DNA of 5,689 nt from an uncultured Collinsella sp. (GTDB lineage: Bacteria > Actinomycetota > Coriobacteriia > Coriobacteriales > Coriobacteriaceae). Positions 1-4,105 of the stretch are shown here, one piece after another (the first letter of the stretch is position 1; each line of letters starts with the position of its first letter). The stretch is taken from contig CAUCXP010000110.1 of assembly GCA_958446785.1 (NCBI GenBank), positions 1 to 5,689 of the forward strand, given 5' to 3'. A model generated the notes under the pieces. The model did no database searches, was not told the DNA's origin, and saw nothing but the letters and a program-made list of their open reading frames with translations. A program made the position numbers and the translations under genes.

Positions 1-46
1 AAACGCGGATTCGGGGTACGGTTCGTTTAGCGTGTGACCCGTGGGC

Positions 47-52
47 TACAAT
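47..52 (+). promoter_or_regulatory. Candidate -10 box for the ArsC/Spx-family gene
   Basis: TACAAT lies about 70 bases upstream of the start codon and matches the sigma-A -10 consensus at five of six positions. No convincing -35 hexamer sits 16-18 bases upstream; TTCGTT at 22-27 is the nearest weak candidate, at 19 bases. Short GGGC/GCCC arms flank the box (43-46 and 55-58). A second TATATT at 105-110 is too close to the ribosome binding site to serve. The assignment is tentative. Confidence 0.25.
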
Positions 53-122
53 TGGCCCATCATGCGAAGGCGCCTCGTGTGGCGTGTGCCTGCGTTGGCC
101 GATCTATATTCGGAGGATTCCC

Positions 123-482
123 ATGACCGTACTGTTTATTGAATATCCCAAGTGCTCGACCTGTAAGAAGGCCAAGGCATGGCTGGACGAACACGGGGTA
201 GAGTATATCGACCGCGATATCGTTTTGGACAATCCCACGGCTGATGAGCTTGCGACCTGGATTGCTCGTTCGGGACTGCCGGTGCGGCGCTTCTTTAATT
301 CGTCGGGCATGAAATATCGAGAGCTGGGCCTGAAGGCGCGTCTAGATGCGGGCATGACGGATTGGGAGTGCTACGAGCTGCTGGCGACCGACGGCATGCT
401 GGTTAAGCGTCCGCTGTTGGTGGGCGACGACTTTGCGATTCCCGGCTTTAGGGAATCGGCTTGGGTCGAGGCGTTGCTGTAG
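123..482 (+). CDS. ArsC/Spx-family thioredoxin-fold protein (arsenate reductase-like)
   Basis: A 119-residue cytoplasmic protein of the ArsC/Spx/YffB family, whose members are thioredoxin-fold proteins that act as glutaredoxin-dependent arsenate reductases or redox regulators. The N-terminal beta strand runs into a CxxC motif (C11 and C14, in a YPKCSTC context), followed by a helix. The family's basic segment K95-R96-P97 precedes LLV, and the C-terminus has the usual GF(R/K)xxxW pattern. The length matches single-domain family members such as Bacillus YusI. The ATG at 123 is chosen because GGAGG (112-116) precedes it by six bases; an in-frame GTG at 84 lacks such a site. There are no ars genes nearby, so arsenate reduction is not supported by context and a general thiol-redox role is as likely. 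The lack of a long C-terminal extension argues against a full Spx regulator. Family assignment is firm; the substrate is unknown. Confidence 0.9.
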   Translation: MTVLFIEYPKCSTCKKAKAWLDEHGVEYIDRDIVLDNPTADELATWIARSGLPVRRFFNSSGMKYRELGLKARLDAGMTDWECYELLATDGMLVKRPLLVGDDFAIPGFRESAWVEALL

Positions 483-489
483 CGGCTGC

Positions 490-535
490 GGAAAGCGCGA
501 CCCGTTTTGAGCTTCGATTACGGGATACGGTTTCC
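490..535 (-). repeat. Hairpin repeat A (loop-core family)
   Basis: An imperfect 46-base palindrome. The outer arms GGAAA/TTTCC (490-494, 531-535) and inner arms CCCGT/ACGGG (501-505, 520-524) share one symmetry axis, with CG/CG pairing between them. The 14-base core GACCCGTTTTGAGC (499-512) is the exact reverse complement of bases 4048-4061 in repeat C. There is no T-run after either arm, so it is not a standard intrinsic terminator. It lies in the convergent gap between the ArsC-like gene and the minus-strand gene at 617-1027. Strand is given so that the core reads TCAAAACGGGTC. Confidence 0.6.
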
Positions 536-551
536 GGTTGAGGGCTCGATG

Positions 552-597
552 GGAAAGTGGGGACCAGTTTGAGCTTGAAATCTGGGACGCACTTTCC
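552..597 (-). repeat. Hairpin repeat B (tandem partner of A)
   Basis: A second 46-base palindrome 16 bases after repeat A. Perfect 8-base outer arms GGAAAGTG/CACTTTCC (552-559, 590-597) enclose CCAG/CTGG (564-567, 582-585) on the same axis. Its central 13 bases GACCAGTTTGAGC (562-574) closely match the core of A (GACCCGTTTTGAGC), and both begin GGAAAG and end TTTCC, so A and B are diverged copies of one element. It begins 20 bases beyond the stop codon of the minus-strand gene at 617. Confidence 0.6.
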
Positions 598-616
598 GCC
601 GGCAGGCTTGCCCCAG

Positions 617-1027
617 TCAGTCCTCCAGCTGTGCCCATTCGTGCGGATCGTAGACCTTTACGTGCTTGTTGGGCTTGCCGCTCCAGTACTCCTCGTCCAT
701 AAAGGGCAGATATGCCTGAACGCCGGGGCAGATAAAGGGAATCCGCTGCTGTTGCAGTCGCTCGCGCTGTCGCTGCTCCAGGTGCGCCTCGGATATGACA
801 GTCGGCATACCGGACAGCTCGACGAGGCTTGCCTGGATTCGCTTAAGGTCGGGGAGTCCCGCGTGCCATGACATCCGCATGATCAAAAAGGATGCACGGC
901 GGTAGTTTGCCTGCATCACCGTGATGGCGGGGCGCAGAGTGGGATGGATTTTGTCCCGTTCGGGCCAAAGGTCAGCAGTGATCTCGAGGCCCAGGGTCTC
1001 CCATAGGTAATCAAGCTCTTCGTCCAT
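617..1027 (-). CDS. Hypothetical protein resembling the N-terminal region of MarR-annotated regulators
   Basis: A 136-residue soluble protein with no signal peptide or membrane segment. From memory of the family, its pattern resembles the N-terminal domain of a set of Gram-positive proteins annotated as MarR-family regulators: a segment ending in LIM, a region with LxELSGMPTVI, then RERLQQQRIPFICPGVQAYLPF (about residues 88-109). In that family a winged helix follows this motif. Here the protein ends about 27 residues later, after a short basic-to-acidic tail, so no DNA-binding domain is visible. The start ATG (1025-1027) is supported by GAGG about five bases upstream. The gene points away from the tRNAs and towards the ArsC-like gene, and hairpin repeat B starts just after its stop. 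It could be a stand-alone sensor domain, a truncated regulator, or an unrelated family. The coding call is better supported than the function. Confidence 0.55.
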   Translation of the reverse strand: MDEELDYLWETLGLEITADLWPERDKIHPTLRPAITVMQANYRRASFLIMRMSWHAGLPDLKRIQASLVELSGMPTVISEAHLEQRQRERLQQQRIPFICPGVQAYLPFMDEEYWSGKPNKHVKVYDPHEWAQLED

Positions 1028-1096
1028 GGCGCCTCGATATCCGTGTAATGATGACGGTTTGATTGTGCCATCAGCCGTGAGTGCTGCATTGTTGTA

Positions 1097-1113
1097 ATCT
1101 ACCAGCGGTAGAT
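1097..1113. promoter_or_regulatory. Inverted repeat, possible operator upstream of the 617-1027 gene
   Basis: ATCTACC-AGC-GGTAGAT is a perfect 7-base inverted repeat with a 3-base centre. It lies in the divergent gap, 70 bases upstream of the minus-strand start codon at 1027 and about 180 bases before the tRNA genes. There is no T-run and the surroundings are non-coding, so a protein-binding site for the minus-strand promoter is plausible. No regulator can be named. Confidence 0.3.
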
Positions 1114-1185
1114 GTGGGATGTTTTACGGGCTTTGGCGCCGTACGTGTCGCTGGTGCTTCACAGGTCCTTCACGTGTCGGCCGTA

Positions 1186-1211
1186 TTTGACTGAATTTCA
1201 AAAAAGTCAAA
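1186..1211. repeat. Short inverted repeat upstream of the tRNA promoter
   Basis: TTTGACT (1186-1192) and AGTCAAA (1205-1211) form perfect 7-base arms around a 12-base A/T-rich centre, in an AT-rich patch just upstream of the tRNA promoter. TTGACT on the plus strand also resembles a -35 box, but no good -10 follows at the right distance. It could be an upstream activating or binding site, or chance. The rest of the gap from 1028 to 1292 shows no gene. Confidence 0.25.
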
Positions 1212-1219
1212 ATTAGGGC

Positions 1220-1248
1220 TTGCGTCACGGCGGGACTTCCCGTATATT
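1220..1248 (+). promoter_or_regulatory. Promoter of the tRNA-Gln/tRNA-Glu unit
   Basis: TTGCGT (1220-1225), a 17-base spacer and TATATT (1243-1248) give a sigma-A-type promoter with optimal spacing. The -10 matches consensus at five of six positions and the -35 at three of six. It lies 44 bases upstream of the first tRNA base, a normal distance for a short 5' leader. No other gene lies between it and the tRNAs. Confidence 0.5.
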
Positions 1249-1292
1249 TCTTTCTTGCGCAAAGGCACAGCCGAGCGCAGCGATGCAGTCAT

Positions 1293-1366
1293 TGGGATGT
1301 CGTCTAATGGCAGGACAGCGGATTCTGGTTCCGTCAATGGGGGTTCGACTCCCTCCATCCCAGCCA
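1293..1366 (+). tRNA. tRNA-Gln (anticodon CTG)
   Basis: A complete 74-base cloverleaf with encoded CCA. The acceptor stem TGGGATG (1293-1299) pairs with CATCCCA (1356-1362), followed by discriminator G and CCA (1364-1366). The anticodon stem GCGGA/TCCGT encloses loop TTCTGGT with anticodon CTG at 1325-1327, which reads CAG. The T arm carries GGTTCGACTCC. The U1-A72 first pair is the usual bacterial tRNA-Gln feature; in bacteria lacking GlnRS it is known as a recognition element for the GatCAB amidotransferase. It is the first of two tRNAs from one promoter. Confidence 0.96.
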
Positions 1367-1383
1367 TTGCATTTGCTACATAT

Positions 1384-1460
1384 GGCCCGTTCGTCTAGCG
1401 GTTTAGGACGCCGCCCTCTCAAGGCGGAGATCACCAGTTCGAATCTGGTACGGGCTACCA
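1384..1460 (+). tRNA. tRNA-Glu (anticodon CTC)
   Basis: A complete 77-base cloverleaf with encoded CCA (1458-1460). The acceptor stem GGCCCGT (1384-1390) pairs with ACGGGCT (1450-1456), giving an unusual G1-U72 wobble as the first pair. The anticodon stem CCGCC/GGCGG encloses loop CTCTCAA with anticodon CTC at 1418-1420, which reads GAG. The T stem is ACCAG/CTGGT with loop TTCGAAT. The D loop carries the three-base insertion after GG that is typical of tRNA-Glu. It starts 17 bases after tRNA-Gln and is followed at once by a terminator, so the two are co-transcribed. Confidence 0.96.
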
Positions 1461-1470
1461 AAATTGAACG

Positions 1471-1498
1471 CCCGGGCCTCGTAAGAGACCCGGGTTTT
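1471..1498 (+). terminator. Intrinsic terminator of the tRNA unit
   Basis: CCCGGG (1471-1476) pairs with CCCGGG (1489-1494). After one mismatch, CTC (1478-1480) pairs with GAG (1485-1487) around a GTAA tetraloop. TTTT follows directly. It begins 10 bases after the tRNA-Glu CCA and separates the tRNA unit from the TPR gene. Confidence 0.85.
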
Positions 1499-1557
1499 GT
1501 GTATTGACCGATATTTAAGGCGCGCGTTGAGTCTGCCGCCCGGACCGAGGAGTTGTC

Positions 1558-2475
1558 ATGGACCTGCCTATCAGCTTGGAAGACATCACGTATGCCGAGA
1601 ACTATCTGGCGCAGGGCGACCTGGCTACGGCGACGCCGCTGCTTGAGCGTCTGGTGGAGCTCGCCGAGGAGTATATCGACGCTGAGTGCAAGACGGAGGA
1701 GAAGCGCCAGTACTTTAGCTTCGACAGCAAGTTTGAGCGCCTGGCCTATCGCCGCGTGGAGAAGGATCCGCGCGAGCTGGTGCAGGTCGAGGTTCCCTTT
1801 GACCGCCTGTACTCCGACATGGCGTTTGCCTACATTCGCCAGCAGGATTATGTGAGTGCTCGGAATGCCCTGATGCAGGCCGTGCGTTGGGATCCCATGA
1901 ACTGCAACTATCGCTTGGACTTGGCCGAGCTGTTCCGCGCGCTCGAGGACAAGCAGGAGTGGGCATCGCTCTCGTTCTCGGTGCTGGAGCGCGCGAGCGA
2001 CGGTAAGTGCGCCGCACGCGCCTACACCAATTTGGGTCAGTACTTCTTGGAGCCCGAGACCGAGAACATTTCGGCTGCCGTGGGCTGCGCGCGTCTGGCG
2101 CTGCGCCTGGCGCCCAATGATGCGCATACGACGCGCCTGCTCAACAAGATCCATACCACCTATCCGGATGCCGCGGACGAGAGTGACGACCATGTGATGG
2201 GTGAGCTCGCCCTGCAGGGCGTGCCGACCTCGCCTTCGGCCGAGATTGCCATCTGCCTGATCATGTGTGCGACCGATGCTGCAAGCGACGGCGACAAGCA
2301 GGAGGCTACGCGCCTGACGGTGCGTGCTCGCGATTTGGTGGGCGAGGAGGCCTGCGCGGCGATTATCAAACTGGTGCGCGAGAGCGATGCCGAGCTTAAC
2401 GCCGAGCGCAGGGCAAAGCGCGAGGCTGCGGGCTCAAACGCCGATGGCGCCAAGGAGGCCGGCGATGCCCAGTAA
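1558..2475 (+). CDS. Tetratricopeptide-repeat protein upstream of smpB
   Basis: A 305-residue cytoplasmic, strongly acidic helical protein without signal peptide or membrane segments. TPR-like helix pairs are visible at about residues 8-40 (AENYLAQGDLATATPLLERL), 84-117 (MAFAYIRQQDYVSARNALMQAV, ending in the typical WDPMN turn), 118-150 (LAELFRALEDKQEW) and 154-188 (YTNLGQYF...ALRLAPND). The C-terminal 30 residues are a charged, low-complexity Ala/Glu/Lys tail. TPR scaffolds mediate protein-protein contacts, so no enzymatic role is implied. The ATG at 1558 is supported by GAGGAG at 1547-1552, five bases upstream. The last 11 bases overlap the start of smpB, so the two genes are co-transcribed and probably translationally coupled. 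A link to ribosome rescue or RNA quality control is only suggested by this arrangement. No clear promoter is seen between the tRNA terminator and the gene; TTGACC (1504-1509) lacks a good -10. Confidence 0.88.
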   Translation: MDLPISLEDITYAENYLAQGDLATATPLLERLVELAEEYIDAECKTEEKRQYFSFDSKFERLAYRRVEKDPRELVQVEVPFDRLYSDMAFAYIRQQDYVSARNALMQAVRWDPMNCNYRLDLAELFRALEDKQEWASLSFSVLERASDGKCAARAYTNLGQYFLEPETENISAAVGCARLALRLAPNDAHTTRLLNKIHTTYPDAADESDDHVMGELALQGVPTSPSAEIAICLIMCATDAASDGDKQEATRLTVRARDLVGEEACAAIIKLVRESDAELNAERRAKREAAGSNADGAKEAGDAQ

Positions 2476-2935
2476 GCGCGAGCGCAAGCTCATTTCCAAG
2501 AATCGCTCGGCACGTCACGAGTACTTTATCGATGAGACGTTTGAGTGCGGTATTGAGCTGAGCGGTACCGAGGTCAAGTCGATTCGCGAGCGCGCGTGCC
2601 AGATTACCGATACCTTCGCACTGATTCGTGGTGGGGAGTGCTGGCTCGTCGGCCTGCATATCCACCCTTATAGTCATGGTGGCGTGTGGAATCGCGATCC
2701 CGACCGTCGGCGCCGTCTGCTGCTGCACCGCAAGGAGATCGACTTTCTTGACGGCAAACTTCGCAACCGCGGCTATGCGCTGGTGCCGCTGGAGCTCTAC
2801 TTTAATACCGACGGCCGCGTAAAGCTGCTGCTGGGCCTAGGCCGCGGCAAGAAGCTTTACGACAAGCGCGAGGATATGGCCAAGCGCGATGTCCAGCGCG
2901 AGATCGACCGCGCCCTCAAGGAGCGCAATCGCTAG
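2465..2935 (+). CDS. smpB: SsrA-binding protein SmpB
   Basis: A 156-residue protein, the normal length for SmpB. SmpB binds tmRNA (SsrA) and carries it into the A site of stalled ribosomes, allowing trans-translation and tagging of incomplete proteins for degradation. Family signatures are clear: NRSARHEYFIDETFECGIELSGTEVKS (residues 13-39), HIHPYSHG (65-72), RRRLLLHRKEI (82-92), LVPLELYF (106-113) and GLGRGKKLYDKRE (124-136). The basic C-terminal tail (137-156) is the part that becomes helical in the mRNA channel. The ATG at 2465 lies inside the end of the TPR gene, with a near-perfect AAGGAGG at 2452-2458. No ssrA gene is recognisable downstream: the 209-base gap holds an inverted repeat and the flavin reductase leader. 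The tmRNA gene must be elsewhere. Confidence 0.98.
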   Translation: MPSKRERKLISKNRSARHEYFIDETFECGIELSGTEVKSIRERACQITDTFALIRGGECWLVGLHIHPYSHGGVWNRDPDRRRRLLLHRKEIDFLDGKLRNRGYALVPLELYFNTDGRVKLLLGLGRGKKLYDKREDMAKRDVQREIDRALKERNR

Positions 2936-2947
2936 GCGTTCTGTATA

Positions 2948-3014
2948 AGTTGCGGTGGAATACGGACTGTTTTGCCTGTTTGAGGGGCTATTCAGTCCTT
3001 ATTTCACCGCAACT
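2948..3014. repeat. Long inverted repeat E after smpB
   Basis: Arms of 22 bases (2948-2969 and 2993-3014) pair at 21 positions, counting one G-U, with one mismatch. The outer ten bases AGTTGCGGTG/CACCGCAACT and inner six GGACTG/CAGTCC are perfect. The 23-base loop contains GCCTGTTTGAGG (2974-2985). It begins 13 bases after the smpB stop. There is no T-run on either strand, so it is not a standard terminator. It could be a dispersed palindromic element or an RNA 3'-end stabiliser. On the minus strand the loop reads CCTCAAACAGGC, reminiscent of the core in repeat B (GCTCAAACTGGTC). Confidence 0.7.
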
Positions 3015-3033
3015 GCGGGCGTCTCATCTTGCT

Positions 3034-3039
3034 TATACT
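3034..3039 (+). promoter_or_regulatory. Candidate -10 box of the flavin reductase leader
   Basis: TATACT matches the sigma-A -10 consensus at five of six positions and is the best -10 in the gap. No good -35 lies 17 bases upstream, where the arm of repeat E ends. A weak promoter needing an activator, or reliance on the upstream TG at 3030-3031, is possible. A start near 3046 would fall inside the palindrome at 3042-3061 and give a leader of about 100 bases. Confidence 0.35.
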
Positions 3040-3041
3040 GT

Positions 3042-3061
3042 TTTGACACATATGTCTCAAA
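3042..3061. promoter_or_regulatory. 20-bp palindrome, candidate operator
   Basis: TTTGACACATATGTCTCAAA is symmetric around ACATATGT with only the sixth base pair mismatched, so nine of ten half-site positions match. It starts two bases after the candidate -10 at 3034-3039, a classic repressor position. The sequence also includes TTGACA (3043-3048), a perfect -35 hexamer, but no -10 follows at 17 bases. The spacing does not fit the FNR (TTGAT-N4-ATCAA) or Rex sites. A redox-responsive regulator would suit the downstream gene, but none can be named. Confidence 0.5.
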
Positions 3062-3093
3062 GGTGGTGTCCGTTGTGGGCGCCGCCTTTTTTT
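3059..3093 (+). terminator. Intrinsic terminator or attenuator before the flavin reductase gene
   Basis: The left arm 3059-3071 (AAAGGTGGTGTCC) pairs with 3077-3089 (GGGCGCCGCCTTT) over 13 uninterrupted positions including three G-U pairs. The loop is GTTGT and the run of seven T is at 3087-3093. It may end transcription coming from smpB. If the promoter at 3034 is real, it lies inside that promoter's own leader, 51 bases before the start codon, and would act as an attenuator. No competing antiterminator stem was recognised by eye. Confidence 0.8.
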
Positions 3094-3144
3094 GTGGGTA
3101 CATACATCCATGAGGTTCCAACCCGCGTTAGGGGAGTGATTGTT

Positions 3145-3648
3145 ATGGACAAAACTGCGTTCTTTACCATGCCGAGCGGTCTGTACGTGGTGAGCGCCGC
3201 GGCAGACGGGCTGCGCGCCGGCTGCGTCATCAACACTGCGGTGCAGGTGACGTCCATGCCGCCGCGCATTTCGGTTGCCGTGAACAAGGACAACGTCACC
3301 TCGGGCGTCATCGCTTCGGCCAAAGCGTTCGCGCTGACCGTGATCGATCAGACCGCCGATATGCTCTACATCGGTACCTTTGGGTTCCGCACCAGCAGCG
3401 ATTATGACAAGTTTGCCAAATACGAGACCCGCGAGACGGCTCTGGGCATGCCCTATGTGCCCGAGCACGCGGCGGCCCTGTTTAGCTGCCATTTGATCGA
3501 CACTGTGGATGTTGGCACTCATCTACTGTTTATCGGCGAGGTCGAGGATGCCGAGCGCTTGAGTGACGAGACGCCGCTCACCTACGATTACTACCATAAG
3601 GTCCTGAAGGGCAAGACGCCTCCGAAGGCGTCCTCGTATCAAGGCTAG
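3145..3648 (+). CDS. Flavin reductase-family protein (Hrb N-terminal-domain type)
   Basis: A 167-residue soluble protein of the flavin reductase-like FMN-binding split-barrel family. From memory it closely follows the N-terminal domain of Moorella high-molecular-weight rubredoxin (Hrb), an NADH:rubredoxin electron-transfer protein: PSGLYVVSA (residues 10-18), INTAVQVTSMPPRISVAVNKDN (29-50, the flavin-contact strand), IGTFGFRTSSDYDKF (76-90), VGTHLLFIGEV (123-133) and LTYDYYHKVLKGKTPPKA (145-162). In Hrb a rubredoxin domain follows this last motif. Here the protein ends just after it, and a separate rubredoxin-like gene starts 89 bases later. The inferred role is passing electrons from NAD(P)H through FMN to that rubredoxin. 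The ATG at 3145 is chosen for AGGGGAG at 3130-3136. The open frame extends upstream to about 2950, but only through the inverted repeat, palindrome and terminator. Family is firm; the reductant and acceptor are inferred. Confidence 0.9.
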   Translation: MDKTAFFTMPSGLYVVSAAADGLRAGCVINTAVQVTSMPPRISVAVNKDNVTSGVIASAKAFALTVIDQTADMLYIGTFGFRTSSDYDKFAKYETRETALGMPYVPEHAAALFSCHLIDTVDVGTHLLFIGEVEDAERLSDETPLTYDYYHKVLKGKTPPKASSYQG

Positions 3649-3665
3649 AAATGTTTTAAAAATAC

Positions 3666-3693
3666 TTGCATTATATTATTGAGAATCTATACT
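3666..3693 (+). promoter_or_regulatory. Promoter of the rubredoxin-like gene
   Basis: TTGCAT (3666-3671), a 16-base spacer and TATACT (3688-3693) form a good sigma-A promoter. It sits in a sharply AT-rich island (about 3649-3700) between two GC-rich genes. The predicted start near 3700 leaves a leader of about 38 bases, with AGGAGA at 3726-3731 before the ATG. The rubredoxin can therefore be made independently of the flavin reductase, although no terminator separates the genes and read-through is likely. Confidence 0.6.
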
Positions 3694-3737
3694 GATAAAT
3701 GAAGTACATCACCAGTCGCGTTTGAGAGGAGAACATC

Positions 3738-3881
3738 ATGGCTGAGGAGAAGAAGACGTATAAGTTCGTGTGCATCGTTTGCGGTTACGAGGTTGAGGTC
3801 GATACGCCCGAGCTGCCCGAGGATTATGTGTGCCCGGTGTGCGGCGTCGGTCCCGATCAGTTTGAGCTCGTCGAGGAGTAG
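3738..3881 (+). CDS. Small rubredoxin-like iron protein
   Basis: A 47-residue electron carrier. Two knuckles, C12-x2-C15-GY and C32-P-x-C35-G, supply the four cysteines that bind one iron in rubredoxins. The Cys pairs are 16 residues apart, against about 29 in classical 52-54-residue rubredoxins: the GDPxxGxxPGTxFxxLPxxW segment is reduced to [13 protein letters not shown]. This makes it closer in layout to the C-terminal rubredoxin-like domain of rubrerythrins. The ending [10 protein letters not shown] matches the rubredoxin C-terminal pattern. The protein is very acidic (12 Asp/Glu against 3 Lys). AGGAGA precedes the ATG at 3738 by six bases. The neighbouring flavin reductase is its likely electron donor, and a strong terminator follows 39 bases after the stop. 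The acceptor is not in this window; a flavodiiron protein or peroxidase-type enzyme is the family precedent. Confidence 0.93.
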   Translation: MAEEKKTYKFVCIVCGYEVEVDTPELPEDYVCPVCGVGPDQFELVEE

Positions 3882-3920
3882 CTCGCAGACACACGGCGAA
3901 AGCCGAACATAGCTCTGTCC

Positions 3921-3956
3921 AAGGGCCTCGGTCGAATTCTCGGCCGGGGCCCTTTT
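3921..3956 (+). terminator. Intrinsic terminator after the rubredoxin-like gene
   Basis: AAGGGCC (3921-3927) pairs with GGCCCTT (3948-3954). The stem continues inward through CGG/CCG and CGA/TCG with two T-G wobbles, giving about 15 pairs around the loop ATTC (3936-3939), with TTTT at 3953-3956. A small CGGC-GAAA-GCCG tetraloop hairpin (3894-3905) precedes it in the same 3' UTR. Confidence 0.9.
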
Positions 3957-4021
3957 CCTCCGCCCCCAAGGGATCACGGTTGCTGTTGGCCGATCCTGTC
4001 TGTTGTGAGTCCGGCCGACCT

Positions 4022-4084
4022 TTTGTCTTAATCTGTAACGTCTAACGGCTCAAAACGGGTCTTCCTGTTACAGATCGAGACAAA
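4022..4084 (+). repeat. Hairpin repeat C (loop-core family)
   Basis: A 63-base palindrome on a single axis. The outer arms TTTGTCT/AGACAAA (4022-4028, 4078-4084) and inner arms ATCTGTAAC/GTTACAGAT (4031-4039, 4067-4075) are both perfect. The 27-base interior is largely unpaired and holds GCTCAAAACGGGTC (4048-4061), the exact reverse complement of 499-512 in repeat A. Its right flank GTTACAGATCGAGAC recurs in repeat D. It lies 65 bases after the rubredoxin terminator, in the convergent gap before mntH. Confidence 0.75.
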
Positions 4085-4105
4085 CGGAGCTGTCCCTCGG
4101 AATGA

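Noticed and set aside
557..871. Plus-strand open frame antisense to the 617-1027 gene.
   Set aside because: No ribosome binding site, it starts inside hairpin repeat B, and the protein has no recognisable pattern; the minus-strand reading resembles a known family.
1170..1367. Short minus-strand frame beginning MAGMEGVEPPLTEPES.
   Set aside because: The N-terminus is simply the antisense translation of tRNA-Gln, a common false gene call.
1225..2193. Long minus-strand open frame of 322 codons opposite the TPR gene and both tRNAs.
   Set aside because: It runs antisense through two certain tRNA genes and a well-supported TPR gene, lacks a good ribosome binding site, and its arginine-, leucine- and alanine-rich composition fits a shadow frame of GC-rich DNA.
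2950..3144. In-frame upstream extension of the flavin reductase (65 extra residues).
   Set aside because: It would translate an inverted repeat, a palindrome and a strong terminator, and the ATG at 3145 has a good ribosome binding site and matches the family N-terminus.
2936..3144. Possible ssrA (tmRNA) gene after smpB.
   Set aside because: The gap is too short for a tmRNA of about 350 bases and has no tRNA-like ends or T-arm sequence.
3672..3705. Fur- or PerR-like box overlapping the rubredoxin promoter.
   Set aside because: The AT-rich stretch around 3678-3698 shows only partial dyad symmetry, and the match to the 7-1-7 consensus is too weak to call.
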